Assembly: GCA_948144175.1 (NCBI GenBank)
Contig: CANXME010000320.1
Span: 310,001 to 374,000, forward strand
DNA length: 64,000 nt
From: Closterium sp. NIES-65
Taxonomy: Eukaryota; Streptophyta; Zygnematophyceae; Desmidiales; Closteriaceae
Direction: 5' to 3'
Both the position numbers and the translations under genes were made by a program. Of the stretch, positions 12,143 to 23,138 are shown piece by piece; positions within the stretch are counted from its first letter, which is position 1; the number at the start of each line of letters is the position of its first letter. The notes under the pieces were generated by a model. It saw only the letters and a program-made list of their open reading frames with translations. It did no database searches and was not told the origin of the DNA.

Positions 12143-12429
12143 GACAGAAGTAGACTAGCAGTACCAACTGTAGGACAGGGGCAGTGCAGTGGCAGAAGCG
12201 CTGCTCTCACCAGACAGGGCGGGTCGGGCAGCTCAGCAGCACAGCAACACGGCAACACGGCTCCTCGTACGGTCAGCAGCAACTGCGGCTCCGCGGAACC
12301 AGCGGCTCGGCTCCTCAGGCGGCTCGGGCGGCTCGGCTCCTCAGCGGCCCGGGCGGCTCGGGCGGCTCAGCAGGGTCGGGCAGCTCGGGCGGCTCAGGCG
12401 GTTCGGGCGGCTCGGCCCCTCAGCTGCTC

Positions 12430-13210
12430 AGGTGGCTCCTCAGGCGGCTCGGCTCGGCACGGGCGGAGCAGGCGGTGAAGGGCGGCGGGGCCGCAACGAG
12501 AGAGGCGGCGGGGCCGCGGAGTAGGGCGGTGGGGCCACGGGAGAAGGGTGGCGGGGGCCGCGACGAACGGCGGCGGGGCCGCGACGAACGGCGGCGGGGC
12601 CGCAGTGGGAGAGGCGGCGGGGCCGCTGAGAAGGGCGGCGAGGCCGCAGGAGAAGGGCGGCGGGGCCGCTGAGTAGGGCGGCGGGGCCACGGGAGAAGGG
12701 TGGCAGGGCCGCAGATTAGGGCGGCGGGGCCGCTGAGTAGGGCGGCGGGGCCGCAGGAGTAGGGCGACGGGGCCGCAGGAGTAGGGCGGTGGGGCCGCAG
12801 GAGTAGGGCGGCGGGGCCGCTGAGTAGGGCGGCGGGGCCGCAGGGGAAGAGCGGCGGGGCCGCTGATTAGGGCGGTGGGGCCGTTGCAGAAGGGGGGGGG
12901 GGGCGGGGTCGCTGAGTAGGGCGGCGGGGCCGCTGAGTAGAAGGGCGGCGGGGCCGCTGAGTAGGGCGGCGGGGCCGCTGAGTAGGGCGGCGGGGCCGAA
13001 GTGTGGGGCGACGGGGCCGCCGAGAAGGGCGGGGCCGCAGCAACGGGCGGCGGGGCCGCGAAGACGGGCGGCGGGGCCGCAATGCGGGGCGACGGGGCCG
13101 AAGCGACGGGCGGCGGGGCCGCGAAGACGGGCGGCGGGGCCGCAATGGGAGGCGACGGGGCCGAAGCGACGGGCGTCGTGGCCGCTAGGGGAAGGGGTCG
13201 CTAGGGCGAT
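12430..13210 (-). repeat. GC-rich tandem repeats in the copia-1 leader
   Basis: Many variants of a roughly 20-21-bp unit built on GGGCGGCGGGGCCGC fill most of the DNA between the primer site and gag. Open frames across it are repetitive on both strands and are unlikely to be genes. Confidence 0.8.
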
Positions 13211-13359
13211 AGGGCCACTAGGGCGTAGGGGCCGCTAGGGTGGCTCGTCGAGGTGAGAGCCCAAAGCGCGACTCGGGCGGAGCGCGCTTCGGGCAGGAAA
13301 AAAAAGTCGATGTGGTGGGCCCTAGGCACAGTTCCCACGGGGGAACCTGCTCGATACCA

Positions 13360-13481
13360 TGAGAAAAGAAGAACGAGAATGGTTTGACTAAGGAATGGAA
13401 GTGATACAAATGTGCAACCCTAGAATTGTGTACCCCATATAGGCTACCCCACTACTGCCTACACAACATTATAATTTGACA
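13360..13481 (-). repeat. copia-1 5' LTR
   Basis: 122 bp, followed on the minus strand by a primer site beginning TGGTATCGAGCAGG and a leader that resembles those of copia-2 and copia-3. Confidence 0.95.
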
Positions 13482-13549
13482 GCTAGTGCATGCTAATATC
13501 ACTAGATGTACCCTATCCAAGTGGCATTAGCAAGGCGTTCTACGCTAGG

Positions 13550-13790
13550 GTGGGTGGTGGGAATGTTGAGTGAGCCGTTTGAAATAGAGAAACGTGGGTG
13601 GAGGGAAATGAGCTCCAACCCACGGTTTTTGTAGTTGGAGAAGGGCGTTTAGCGCGCTTCGACGATGCCAATTGTGCAGTACTAGCAGGTTCACTTTCAC
13701 GATACACAATTTAAAAAAACGTAATGTGTGTTTAAAATTACATTTTTCTGCAACTTGTAAATGCATCGTGCTTCATTTCATATGGGCCTT
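13550..13790 (-). repeat. YR element downstream repeat (A2/B1-like)
   Basis: Shares with 24,390-24,575 the order ACGTGGGTG..., CTTTCACGATACAC and a T/A-rich end before TTACATTT. About 65-70% similar by eye. A short block TGCAACTTGTAAATGCATCG follows, which recurs at about 5,586. Confidence 0.6.
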
Positions 13791-14819
13791 CTGAGACATG
13801 CGAGTGGTCGGTCGGCGATGCCGCTGGATAGACAATTGGTGCTGGTTCGGGGAGGGAGCCCGTGTAGGATCCTGAATCAGCTGGGAGGCAGCCACCAGCT
13901 GGTCGTGGGTGATGGTGACGTAGAGGTCTTTTGCGTTGTCGCTGCGCCAATGGCCCAACCGCTTGAACATCCTGTCTGAGACTCCGATGCCTGCCGCCGT
14001 CGTTGCTGTTCCTTTGTGGAAGGAGTGCGTGCCAAGGTGGTTGGCGTCGAGGCCAACTTTTTTAAATGCTTCCAAGCACCAATTGCGGACAGTTGGGTAG
14101 GAAGGCGCGTGGTCGTGCGGTGTTGCTTTGGAGTCACTTGTAAACACCCGTATCAGTGGTCCTTTCGTCGAGGCGTCATAGCCGGCAAGCGAGATGAACT
14201 GTCTGGTGATCTTTACTGGGCAGTATGGTCCGGGTGTAGTCGCGATTGGGACCCATATTCCCTTGCCTTCTTGGTCCGTTTTGGAGTGGGGAATCAATAG
14301 CCACATCGCCGCCTCCTCAAACTGGATGTCTTGCCACTGAATTGCGACGAGGTCCGAGAAGCAGAGAAAGCCCGTATACATGAGCAGTGGGATGAGGCCT
14401 TTCTGGAATACGGAGGGAGTGTCGGATGCGATGAACTCGTGTGTCATCTGGTGAACCTGGTGAAGAGACACGGGTTCTTTAGTCCTGTTTGGGCGCGGGG
14501 AGTGGCGCTTGGCGAATTCTCGGACTTGGGAAGTGAAGGGGCCGTTCGTGGGATAAGTAAGGCCAGTCATCTTGTCTGCAAATGCAACTGCTGAACAGGT
14601 CAGCGTGATGGCGGACAAGGTGGCGTGCTTGTTGAGGGCGTATACCAGGTACAGCGTGAGTGTCAAGTCTGTGGCGGGTAGGTAGCTCAGTGATAGCTTG
14701 TTACAGAATGATCGGAATTTTCTCCAGTAGGGGTCGTAGGTGCGGATTGTTGAAGGCGCTCGTACTTGGCTGATTACCAAGAGGAGTTGGTTTTGAAGGT
14801 TGGATGATATCTCTGCCAT
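13773..14819 (-). CDS. Tyrosine recombinase of the YR retrotransposon
   Basis: 348 codons, a typical length for DIRS/PAT recombinases, with one continuous frame. The N-terminal part (STIRTYDPYWRKFRSFC, PATDLTLTLYLVYAL) resembles a SAM-like core-binding domain. The catalytic half shows LLMYTGFLCFSDLVAIQW, LLIPHSKTDQEGKGIWVPI, THSFHKGTATTAAGIGVS and LGHWRSDNAKDLYV, the usual arrangement of phage-integrase-type recombinases. In this class the enzyme inserts a circular cDNA without target duplication. It lies downstream of RT-RNase H, the standard DIRS/PAT gene order. Confidence 0.85.
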   Translation of the reverse strand: MAEISSNLQNQLLLVISQVRAPSTIRTYDPYWRKFRSFCNKLSLSYLPATDLTLTLYLVYALNKHATLSAITLTCSAVAFADKMTGLTYPTNGPFTSQVREFAKRHSPRPNRTKEPVSLHQVHQMTHEFIASDTPSVFQKGLIPLLMYTGFLCFSDLVAIQWQDIQFEEAAMWLLIPHSKTDQEGKGIWVPIATTPGPYCPVKITRQFISLAGYDASTKGPLIRVFTSDSKATPHDHAPSYPTVRNWCLEAFKKVGLDANHLGTHSFHKGTATTAAGIGVSDRMFKRLGHWRSDNAKDLYVTITHDQLVAASQLIQDPTRAPSPNQHQLSIQRHRRPTTRMSQKAHMK

Positions 14820-15043
14820 TCATGAAATATATATGAGTTACATTGTAAAGTCAATCGACAATGCAATAATCGGACTATTGGGAAATCCAGTCCCTGAGAA
14901 TGCGGCAGTGTGTGTGCCCGGTTGGAGGCACTGACTCCCGCTTGCGAGGCGAAGGTGGCTAGTAATTCCTATGGCCCATGTTTGAGGAACCAGTTGCACT
15001 AGGGGCCATCAGGCTGCCCCTGACCACTCAGGGATCACCAGGG

Positions 15044-15449
15044 TTAGCTTTGCCCGTGTGCGACGCGCGTGATGGAGCGTTGCAGGGACGAGGTGAGGGG
15101 GCGGAAATGCGAAGCCCCGTTCCCCGTGCCAATCATGGGAGAATGCGTTGATGGCCTCGGCTCACGGGTGAGGGACTTTAGAGAAGAAACGAGGCAGCAA
15201 TGCGTTCTGTGCATTTGCGAACAAGTCGAAAGAGTGAGGCCCACCGATGGTCCAAGAGACGGAACCAAGGTTGTTTCAATGTGTAGTCGTCGTGGTCTTG
15301 CAGCTTTGAGAAATCGTCTGCGCAAGTGTTTTGATCTCTGGAAATCCATTCGATGGCTAGTCGCACCTCGTTGTCCGTGCATAGAGTGATGATCTCTTTG
15401 CAAGTGAGCGTGAGCTCGTTATTGCGCGAGCCGCCTTTTCGTAGGATGA
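15044..15449 (-). pseudogene. YR element RNase H end region
   Basis: The sequence reads IITLCTDNEVRLAIEWISRDQNTCADDFSKL, the C-terminal RNase H signature of DIRS-like polymerases (shown here only as a family match). It is the continuation of the RT-RNase H block on the far side of copia-2, which is inserted at 15,450-15,454. Confidence 0.7.
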
Positions 15450-15454
15450 ACATG

Positions 15455-15586
15455 TGTCAAACATATATGACATAGTCTGTGTAGGCTGTAGTGGGGTAGA
15501 CTATATGGGGTACAACACTGCTAGGTTTTCTCACTTGTACCCATCTCCTTGCTAGTTCAGCCATTCCTTGTTCTATCCTTTTCACA
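15455..15586 (+). repeat. copia-2 5' LTR
   Basis: 132 bp, TGTCAAAC...TTTTCACA. Confidence 0.95.
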
Positions 15587-15766
15587 TGGTTTCAGAGCAG
15601 GTTCCCTAGTGGGACCGGTTTTTTTAGGGCCCACCACGAACTTTTTTCTGCCCTGCCCGAATCGCACTGTCATGCCTTGCTCCTGCCTACCCGCGCCCTC
15701 GAGCGCCTGCCTACCCGCGCGTCGCCCTTGCCTCGTCGCGACGCCCCAACGGGACCCGGTCGCCCC

Positions 15767-15802
<36 letters not shown>

Positions 15803-15929
15803 GTCGCGACGACCCTGCAGGACCCGCGTGGCGTCGCCCCTGCCCGCCGTGGCGCCCTGCCCTACCCCGCGTCCGCCCTTGGGACGTCCGCCCGTGCCCT
15901 GCCCTACAGCATCCTGCCGTCGCGGCCAT

Positions 15930-16240
15930 GCCCCGCCCTACAGCAGCGGCCGTTGCGGACTGCCTAGCCCTGCAGCAGCTGCCGTCGCGACTCTGCCCCG
16001 CCCTGCAGCAGCTGCCGTTGCGGCCCTGCCCCGCCCTGCAGCAGCTGCCGTCCCGGCCTGCCCCACCCTGCAGCAACTGCCGTCGCAGCCCTCTCCCGCC
16101 CTGCAGCAGCGACCGTCGCGGCCACGTCCCCGCCCTACAGCAGCTGCCGTTGCGGCCCGGCCCTGCCCTGCAGCAACTGCCGCGGAGCTCCCTGCCGCGG
16201 TCGCAGCCCCGCCCTGCAGCTGTAGCGGCCCCGCCGTCAC
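15930..16240 (+). repeat. GC-rich tandem repeats in the copia-2 leader
   Basis: About nine variants of a roughly 33-bp unit containing CTGCAGCAGCTGCCG. Different in sequence from the leader repeats of copia-1 and copia-3, but in the same place. Confidence 0.75.
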
Positions 16241-16399
16241 CGCCGTCTTGCGCCTGCCCTTCCCACCACTGGTGAGCACTGCCCTGCCCGCGCTGCTACC
16301 GCTGCTACTGCTGCTACTGCTTTTACTGCTCCTACTGCTACTACTACTGCTGCTACTGCTGTTACTGCTGCTACTGCTGCTACTGCTGCTCCTGGCGTG

Positions 16400-19300
16400 G
16401 CCAGATGCAGCTCCAGGTCCCGTCCGCGTGAGTCCCTCACGCCCCAGCAGCTTCGTGCGTGGTACGCTAGTTGGGGTTGTCGGGGTGGCCGTAGTGGGAG
16501 TCGTCCTGGAGTGGGTAGTTCGGGAGCTTCTTATAGTGGCCCGGTGCAGCTGCAGCGTCGTCCGCACGAGTCCCTCCCGCCCCAACAGCTTCGTGAGTGG
16601 TACGCTAGTTGGGGTTGTCGGGGTGGCCGTAGTTGGAGTCGCCCTGGAGTGGGTAGTTCGGGAGCTTTCGGTAGTGGCCAGGTGCAGCTACAGCGTCGTC
16701 CCCGCGAGGCTCTTTCGCCCCAGCAGCTTCGTGAGTGGTACGCTCAGAGTAGAGGGTCACTGAGTACTGCTCGCTGCCCGTACGTCATTCGTACGGGTGT
16801 CCGGACTGGTCAGCCTTGCGGGACACCTAGTCACACAGAGTCCCGTCTGAGCTACGCTTGGCGTACAGAGTTTGGCGACGACGCCGAGCTCCCCTCCTGG
16901 CTGGAGCTGCTTAGGGAGAGGGTAGATATCTTTGCTCTTGACTATGATGCTATCCTCACTGCCATGTATGCATTGTCTACTAGTGGTGAGGGTGCCTGTC
17001 ACCTGTGTGTGCCGCCTGACCCCGGTATCCACTCTGCAGCTCTAGGTGCTGGTGCGTCTCCTGCACCAGGTGCCGGTAAGGCTGCTGCTCTAGGTGCTCG
17101 TGCGTCTCCTGCTCCAAGTGTTGGTGAGGCTGCTGCTCTAGGCGCTCGTGAGTCTACTGCTCCAGGTGCTGGTGAGTCTGCTCTCTCTGGTGCTGCGCCT
17201 GTTGTGGTCTTGCACACCTTCACCCTTGACTCGGGTGCTTCCCGCTCCTTCTTTCGAGATCGCACCACACTCACGCCGCTTAGTCGGCCGGTTGCAGTCC
17301 CCCTGGCAGACCCCTCTTGGGGTCCTGTCCTTGCCCACTACTCCACTGTCCTACCGTGTTCGGCGGCCCCTTCTGGCTCCCTATCAGGTCTGTACCTCCC
17401 CTCGTTCTCTACGAACTTTGTGAGTGGGGCTGACAAACAGGATGGGGGAGTTGACCAGTTCACTCCTGCGAGTCAACGAGTGACCCACTCCACGTGTGCT
17501 CGGACGGGCCGTCACTTGGCCACGTTTACCCGTCAGCCGGGGTCGAGCCTGTACACACTGACTACCGAGTCTCCTCCGCTTACAGCATCTGGTCAGGTAG
17601 CTGCGTCGGGTTAGGTGTTTGCTGCAGCGTCCAGGTCTGGTCTGACCCTTGCTCGTGTCGTCTCCTGTCTTACCAGACTCTCCTCTGGCACCACCGCCTT
17701 GGTCACCCCTCCTTGCCTTGTCTCCAAGGCATGGCCCCTCAGGGTCACCCCCTTCCCCCTCAGGGTCCTGCCCCCTCTGGTGTGTCCCAGGTAGACGCAG
17801 TCGAGCCTGTCGAGGTAGCTGTTGACTCTGGTGCTGCTAGGGGTGCTGAGCCTGCGGGTGCCGGGTCTGGGGGTGCTGAGCCTGAGCGTGCGGAGCCTGG
17901 GGGTGCTGGGTCTGGGGGTGCTGAGTCTCGGGGTGCTGAGCGCGGGGATGCTGAGTCTGGGGGTGCGGAGCCTGAGGGTGCTGGGCCTGCTCGTGTGGAG
18001 TCTGGCGGTGTTGGGCCAGGAGGTTCTTCGGGTGCTTTGTCCCAGCGGGAGCTACTCTCTCCACAGGAGCTGCGCGAGTGGTTTGCTCGGCACTGGAGCC
18101 GTGCTGCTGGAGCTGGTGGTGATGCCGGGGCTGGAGGTTCTACTGCTGCTGGGGGTGCTGGAGCCACGGGTCCCGGAGGTGCTCGTACTGGAGGTACTAG
18201 AGCTGCTGGGCCTGGTGGTGCTACTGGTGCTGGAGCTGCTGGCGGTGCTGGAGCTGCTGGTGTTTCTGGAGCTGGTGGTGCTGCTGGAGTAGGTGCCGCT
18301 GGAGGTACTAGAGCCGTAGCTGCTGCGTCTTCTGGTGGTCCTGCTGGAGCTGGAGCTGCTGGAGGTGCTGGAGCTAAAGGTGCTGCTGGAGCCGGTGCTC
18401 CTGTGGGTGCTGGAGTTGGCGCTACTGGAGCAGCTGGTGGTGCTGCTGGAGCTGGTGGAGCTGCTGGAGTCGGAGCTGACGCTGGGGGTGCTGGTGCTAT
18501 CCCTGCTGGTTCTGAAGGTGCTGCGCAACCACGGCCATACTTCGTTCCGCTCCTTGAGCAAGTTCTTGGTCTTCCGCCTTCTACTGGTCCTGCTCCTTCC
18601 TTAGGGTGTCCACCGCCTGTCCAGTCCAAGTCATAGTTACAGCTGGCCTCCCCACTGCCTGCTCCTTCTCCCTACACTGGTCCTACTGGAGGTCTTGCTG
18701 AGCGTCGTGAGCCTGAGTATCGTCCTGCGTCGCCTGTTCGTGCTACTCGCACTGGTCGTCGTGTTCCGCGTCAGCGTCCTCCTGCGGTCCCGGGCACGCA
18801 CCAGATGGCATTGCGTCCTTCCACTGCTCCGCAGCGTGTCCCTTTGCCGTCTACTCCTGAGTCCTCTCTTCCTGCTCTAAGTGACCCGGAGTCTGACTCC
18901 TTTCGTGCTGCCAGTCCTACTGTCATGCGTCTCCTAGCTACTGTTGTCACTGACCCTTCCTTTGAGTCCACTGCTGCGTCTGCCTTAATTGCTGAGCTTG
19001 TCGACTTCGCTGCTCACTGACGTCTAGACTACGCCGCTAGTCTTGTTGCTGAGTCTGGGTCTGTCTGTCCTCCGTCCGTCGGGGGTGAGTGTGCTCTTAG
19101 CACGGACGTCCTTGAGGATAGGCAGGAGGAGTTCCAATGTTTTGCTGCTGCTTTACCTCATCTCGTGTCCATGCTAATTGCCCCTGAGGGAGACCCGGAT
19201 GCACTAGACATCCCGACCTTGCGCTTTTACGCAGAGGTGATAGAGGGTCCCTACTCCTTTTAGTGGCAGACAGCCATGGATGCAAAGATGGCTTCCTGGA

Positions 19301-20787
19301 AGTCCACAGGCCCATACGTCGACGAGGTTCCCCCACCTGGGGCGAACATCGTCAGTGGCATGTGGATTTTCAGGATGAAGCGGCCGCTGGGTTCCCCGCC
19401 TGTCTTCAAGGCGCGCTACATGGCTCGAGGCTTCAGTCAGCGGCAGGGAGTTGACTATTTTCAGACCTTGTCTCCCCCCCCGAAGATGACCACTCTTCGG
19501 GTGCTGCTGCACATAGCCACTCAGCGCGACTACGAGCTTCACTCTCTTGACTTCAGCACTGCTTTCTTGCAGGGCTGCCTGCACGAGGAGATCTGGCTAC
19601 GCCGCCCACCTGGCTTCACTAGGTCGTTTCCTCCTGGTACCCAGTGGAGCCTCCGGCGGCCAGTCTACGGTCTCCGCCAGGTGCCCCGTGAGTGGCATGA
19701 CACACTGAGGACTACGCTTGCGGCTCTTGGGTTTGCTCCTTCTACTGCCGACCCATCGCTGTTTCTACGCACCGACACCTCTTTGTCGCCGTTCTACATC
19801 CTCGTGTACGTCGACGACTTGGTCTTTGCTAATGCTGACATTGCTGGACTCGCCCACGTGAAGTCCGAGCTGCAGAAGAGACAGGCGTGCACAGACCTGG
19901 GTGAATTGCACAACTAACTTGGCTTGCAGATCACCCAGGACAGAGCACGGCGCACCATTACCCTGACTTAGTCACACATGGTACAGCAGGACCTTCAGGG
20001 CTTCGACTTCACGTACTCCTCGCCTCAGGCCACTCCTCTTGTCTACTCGCCACTCGCTCTTAGCTCTGCCTCGGACGAGTCCGTAGAGCCGAGTGGCCCG
20101 TACCCAGAGCTTGTTGGCTGCCTCTTATACCTGATGACCTGCACTCGACCTGACCTTGAAAACCCTCTTAGCATCTTGGCACGCTATGTTGCTCCTGGGA
20201 GACACCGACCAGAGCACATGGCTGCAGCGAAGAGGGTGTTGCGCTACTTGTGCAGTACGTCGGGCATGGGGCTCGTGCTTGGAGGGCGGAGTCCAGTGGT
20301 CCTCACTGGTCACGCAGACGCGTCTTGGGTTGACGAGTTGGTTGCGCAGCGGTCGTCACAGGGTTACACCTTCAGCCTTGGTTCCGGCTCTGTTTCGTGG
20401 CGGTCTACCCGCTCGTCTTCGGTTCTCAGCTCCAGCTGTGAGGCTGAGATCTACGCAGGGGCCATGGCTGCACAGGAGTTACGCTGGCTCACCTACCTGC
20501 TGAGTGACCTAGGAGAGCCGCCTCGTTCTCCTCCAGTTCTGTACGTAGACAACAAGGCCATGCTGGTCTTGTGTCGGGAGCACAGACTGGAGCACAGAAC
20601 GAAGCACATTGCTCTTCGCTACTTCCTTGCTCGTGAGCTGCAACAGTGTGGTCAGCTGTGCCTTGCTTACGTGGCCTCTCGGGCCAACACTTGTGATATC
20701 TTTACCAAGGCACTTCAGCCTTATGATCATCAGCGCTTTTGTGCGATGCTAGGTCTTGTGCCTTCTTGGCCTCACTTGCTCACTTCT
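16400..20787 (+). pseudogene. copia-2 gag-pol remains
   Basis: Recognisable parts in order: gag tail with knuckle (CPYVIRTGVRTGQPCG), protease (LDSGASRSFF), pre-integrase start (LLWHHRLGHPS), an Ala/Gly/Glu-rich spacer at about 17.8-18.5 kb, RT (MWIFRMKRPLGSPPVFKARY, LVYVDDLVFA) and RNase H (HADASW, VDNKAMLVLCREHRLEHRTK, RANTCDIFTKAL). Broken. Confidence 0.85.
16421..16760 (+). repeat. 138-bp direct triplication in copia-2 gag
   Basis: Units begin at 16421, 16559 and 16697 with exact 138-bp spacing (46 codons); the third is partial. Each carries the gag motif PQQLREWYA, which occurs once in copia-1 and copia-3 just before the Cys/His knuckle. Confidence 0.85.
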
Positions 20788-21023
20788 TGACTTTGCTTGT
20801 ACTGTGATCTATATATACATGCACTTGCATGCTTACCCTTGTTAGGTTGAGATCACTGTCTTGCTTGTTCACCTTGATATATAACTCTGCATGTGAACTG
20901 ACCTTGTGGCCTTGTGCTTGTGCTCAGATTGTATGGTGATGTTGTGATCCACCCTGAGCTTGCCTTGCTTTGCTTGACTGGTCTTGTGACCTCTTGTTCT
21001 CCCCCACTTTGCCTATGGGGGTG

Positions 21024-21155
21024 TGTCAAACATATATGACATAGTCTGTGTAGGCTCTAGTGGGGTAGACTATATGAGGCACAACACTGCTAGGTTTTCT
21101 CACTTGTACCCATCTCCTTGCTAGTTCAGCTATTCCTTGTTCTATCCTTTTCACA
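21024..21155 (+). repeat. copia-2 3' LTR
   Basis: 132 bp, 4 mismatches to the 5' LTR. Confidence 0.95.
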
Positions 21156-21205
21156 ACATGACCCCTTGGTTTTCCACGCGAACCAACGTGTGGCTGTGGC
21201 GAAGA

Positions 21206-22400
21206 CTAATCCATGAAGGTGCGTAGCGTCCAGAGCACGCCTTCGAACTCGCGTCGCATACTGGAGGTTGTCCACAGATTGTTGGGCATGCCAGCACTTG
21301 CGTTGTTCGGTGTTCCGTGAAAGGTAGAGAGGGTGGCACCCCAGCTGTGCGCGCTGGCGTCCACCTGGATGATGGCGTCGTAGTGATGCGGATGGTGGAA
21401 TGGTGCACCGTTGAAACGGTCGAACTGTTCCATCCAGAAGCGTAGCTCATGGATGGCCTCTGTTGACAACGACGCCTTCGAGTGCCATGAGGGCGCGTTG
21501 TTGATAAGTTGCAATAACTTGTGGCTGAAGGCTCGTGCGGTTGCGCCCAAAGCGAGGCTCATGGAAGCAAGCATTCCAGTCACTCGAGCGATTTGACGAA
21601 CGTTCACTTGGTGACCAGCGCATCCGGAATCGATGAGACTTGTAATTGTAGCTCGTAACAGGGAGTGCTGTTCTTCTCCGACCGAGAATTTGCCGACTTG
21701 TGTGTTCAACTCGAGTCCGAGGAAGCGAAGCTCCTGTGTGGGGACCAGACGCGACTTTTTCTCGTTGATTATAATGTCGGCATCCCTCAGGTCCCTTACG
21801 ATTTGTGCGCATGCGGCCCCCGCTTGTTGTGCGGTCTCTGCCAGGATCAGTATATCATCCACACACGGGATAACCTGCCACCCGAGAGATCTCCATCGTC
21901 GGGCCAACTGTTTGATGAGCTGCGTGAAGATGAAAGGGGCCGTGGCCAGACCGAATGGCAGGGACTGGAAGAAGTAGTAGTTGCCTTCGAACTGGAATCC
22001 TAAGTACTTCCAGCAGGTGGGATGGATGTCCACGTGATAATACCCTGACTTGAGATCAACCGATAGCATCCAGTCATTCGGCTGGATCAACCCCGCTACC
22101 CGCGCGAGGCCTTCGTACTTGAATTTAGGAATGCACAAGTGCTCGTTGACCTTCCGCAGGTCGAGGATGAGCCGACATTTTTCTCGCTGTTCGACCACAT
22201 TGAGTGGGCTAATGCATATTAGTGTTGATCGGTCAGGAGCTTTTGCCGCTGCTCCTGTTCGCAGGAGGTCCTTAATGGCATCGCGTGTGAAATCAGAATG
22301 CGCCTGGGCGCCTGCGTGGTTTTTCCTTTTGAAAGGTGCCGGGGGTCCATTCTTCCATGGGAACCAATATCCGTGTGAGATAATGGACAGGATGAGGCTA
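21206..22400 (-). pseudogene. YR element reverse transcriptase and start of RNase H
   Basis: DIRS-type RT motifs in order: CRLILDLRKVNEHL, MLSVDLKSGYYHVDI, SLPFGLATAPFIFTQLI, the catalytic CVDDILILAET, ELRFLGLELNT, then the RNase H start IIQVDASAHSWGATL. The frame is open well upstream of the first Met at 22,198, with SHGYWFPW and AHSDFTRDAIKDLLRTG, so translation of this block probably begins further 5'. Interrupted downstream by copia-2. Confidence 0.85.
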
Positions 22401-22559
22401 CTATCGCATCAGGAGCGCCACCAGTGTAGTGCTCAGTGGAGCCGTCCGCGCATTATAAATACTGTCTTGTCAGAAACCGGACAATGAGGAATCAGCTGAC
22501 TTCCAGAGCCTTTATACTAAGGAACTAAGGCTGAGAGGCTGAGGGAAGAGGCCTAGATG

Positions 22560-22560
<1 letters not shown>

Positions 22561-22644
<84 letters not shown>
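22561..22644. repeat. (CT)42 microsatellite
   Basis: 84 bases of pure CT dinucleotide inside the YR element between gag and RT. No interruptions are seen. Confidence 0.95.
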
Positions 22645-22647
<3 letters not shown>

Positions 22648-23138
22648 TTTTTAAGACGTGTGTGTGAACAACAACACAATGCATGATCCTCCATGCTGTT
22701 TCTTAGGTCCTCCTGGACCTTGATGGGTCGCTTGATGCGTGATGAGGCTCACGCGTCACTTGATTTCGTATTAAGGTGTATGAACCTTTCGGCTCGATTT
22801 TTCTCACCCGCCCCCTTTTTTTTTTTTTTTTGTTCTTCTTCTTCTTCTTTGCTTTGCACTGGTTGTTGCTGGTTGCCCATATCATAGTGCAGACCATCCT
22901 TGAGCCCAAGGTACCAAATTGAAGTATAAATGACAAGCACTTCCATAGGCAACTTATCATCACATAATAACCATTTCTTGCAAAAATACACAAAAGCACC
23001 AATAGCTAATGGCCCCTAGGGCTCCTCCTTGGGCCCCTTGGCCTTAGTTCCTTAGGCTGCTCCTCAGCCTTGCACCCCCTGGTGCAGCCCCGTTATGTCC
23101 CTTTGACATAAGGGGAAAGGGCTCCGCCCTTTGGTCCC

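Larger units (their letters stand above)
5966..13481 (-). mobile_element. copia-1, Ty1/copia LTR retrotransposon (fossil)
   Basis: 7.5 kb element with 122-bp LTRs and a 5-bp target duplication GCTAG at 5961-5965 and 13482-13486. The primer site after the 5' LTR begins TGGTATC, like initiator tRNA-Met. The order of parts is Ty1/copia: leader, gag, protease, integrase, RT, RNase H. The LTRs differ at 3 of 122 positions, so it is moderately young. The coding part is broken, with about five breaks. Same family as copia-2 and copia-3 by LTR length and 3' untranslated sequence. Confidence 0.95.
15455..21155 (+). mobile_element. copia-2, Ty1/copia LTR retrotransposon inside the YR element (fossil)
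   Basis: 5.7 kb, 132-bp LTRs, target duplication ACATG at 15450-15454 and 21156-21160. Primer site TGGTTTCAGAGC directly after the 5' LTR. The 3' end before the LTR (TTTGCCTATGGGGGTG) is shared with copia-1 and copia-3. The LTRs differ at 4 of 132 positions (about 3%), making it the oldest complete copia insertion here by this measure. Broken, with at least six breaks, and shorter than its relatives. Confidence 0.95.

Noticed and set aside
12184-13204. Gly/Ala/Arg-rich plus-strand proteins
   Set aside because: They are products of GC-rich tandem repeats in the copia-1 leader; frames stay open on both strands because stop codons are rare in the unit.
15771-15800. Poly-C run as a functional element
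   Set aside because: It is a homopolymer in a retrotransposon leader. Similar poly-G runs at about 1231-1258 and 61,967-61,988 suggest slippage or sequencing uncertainty.
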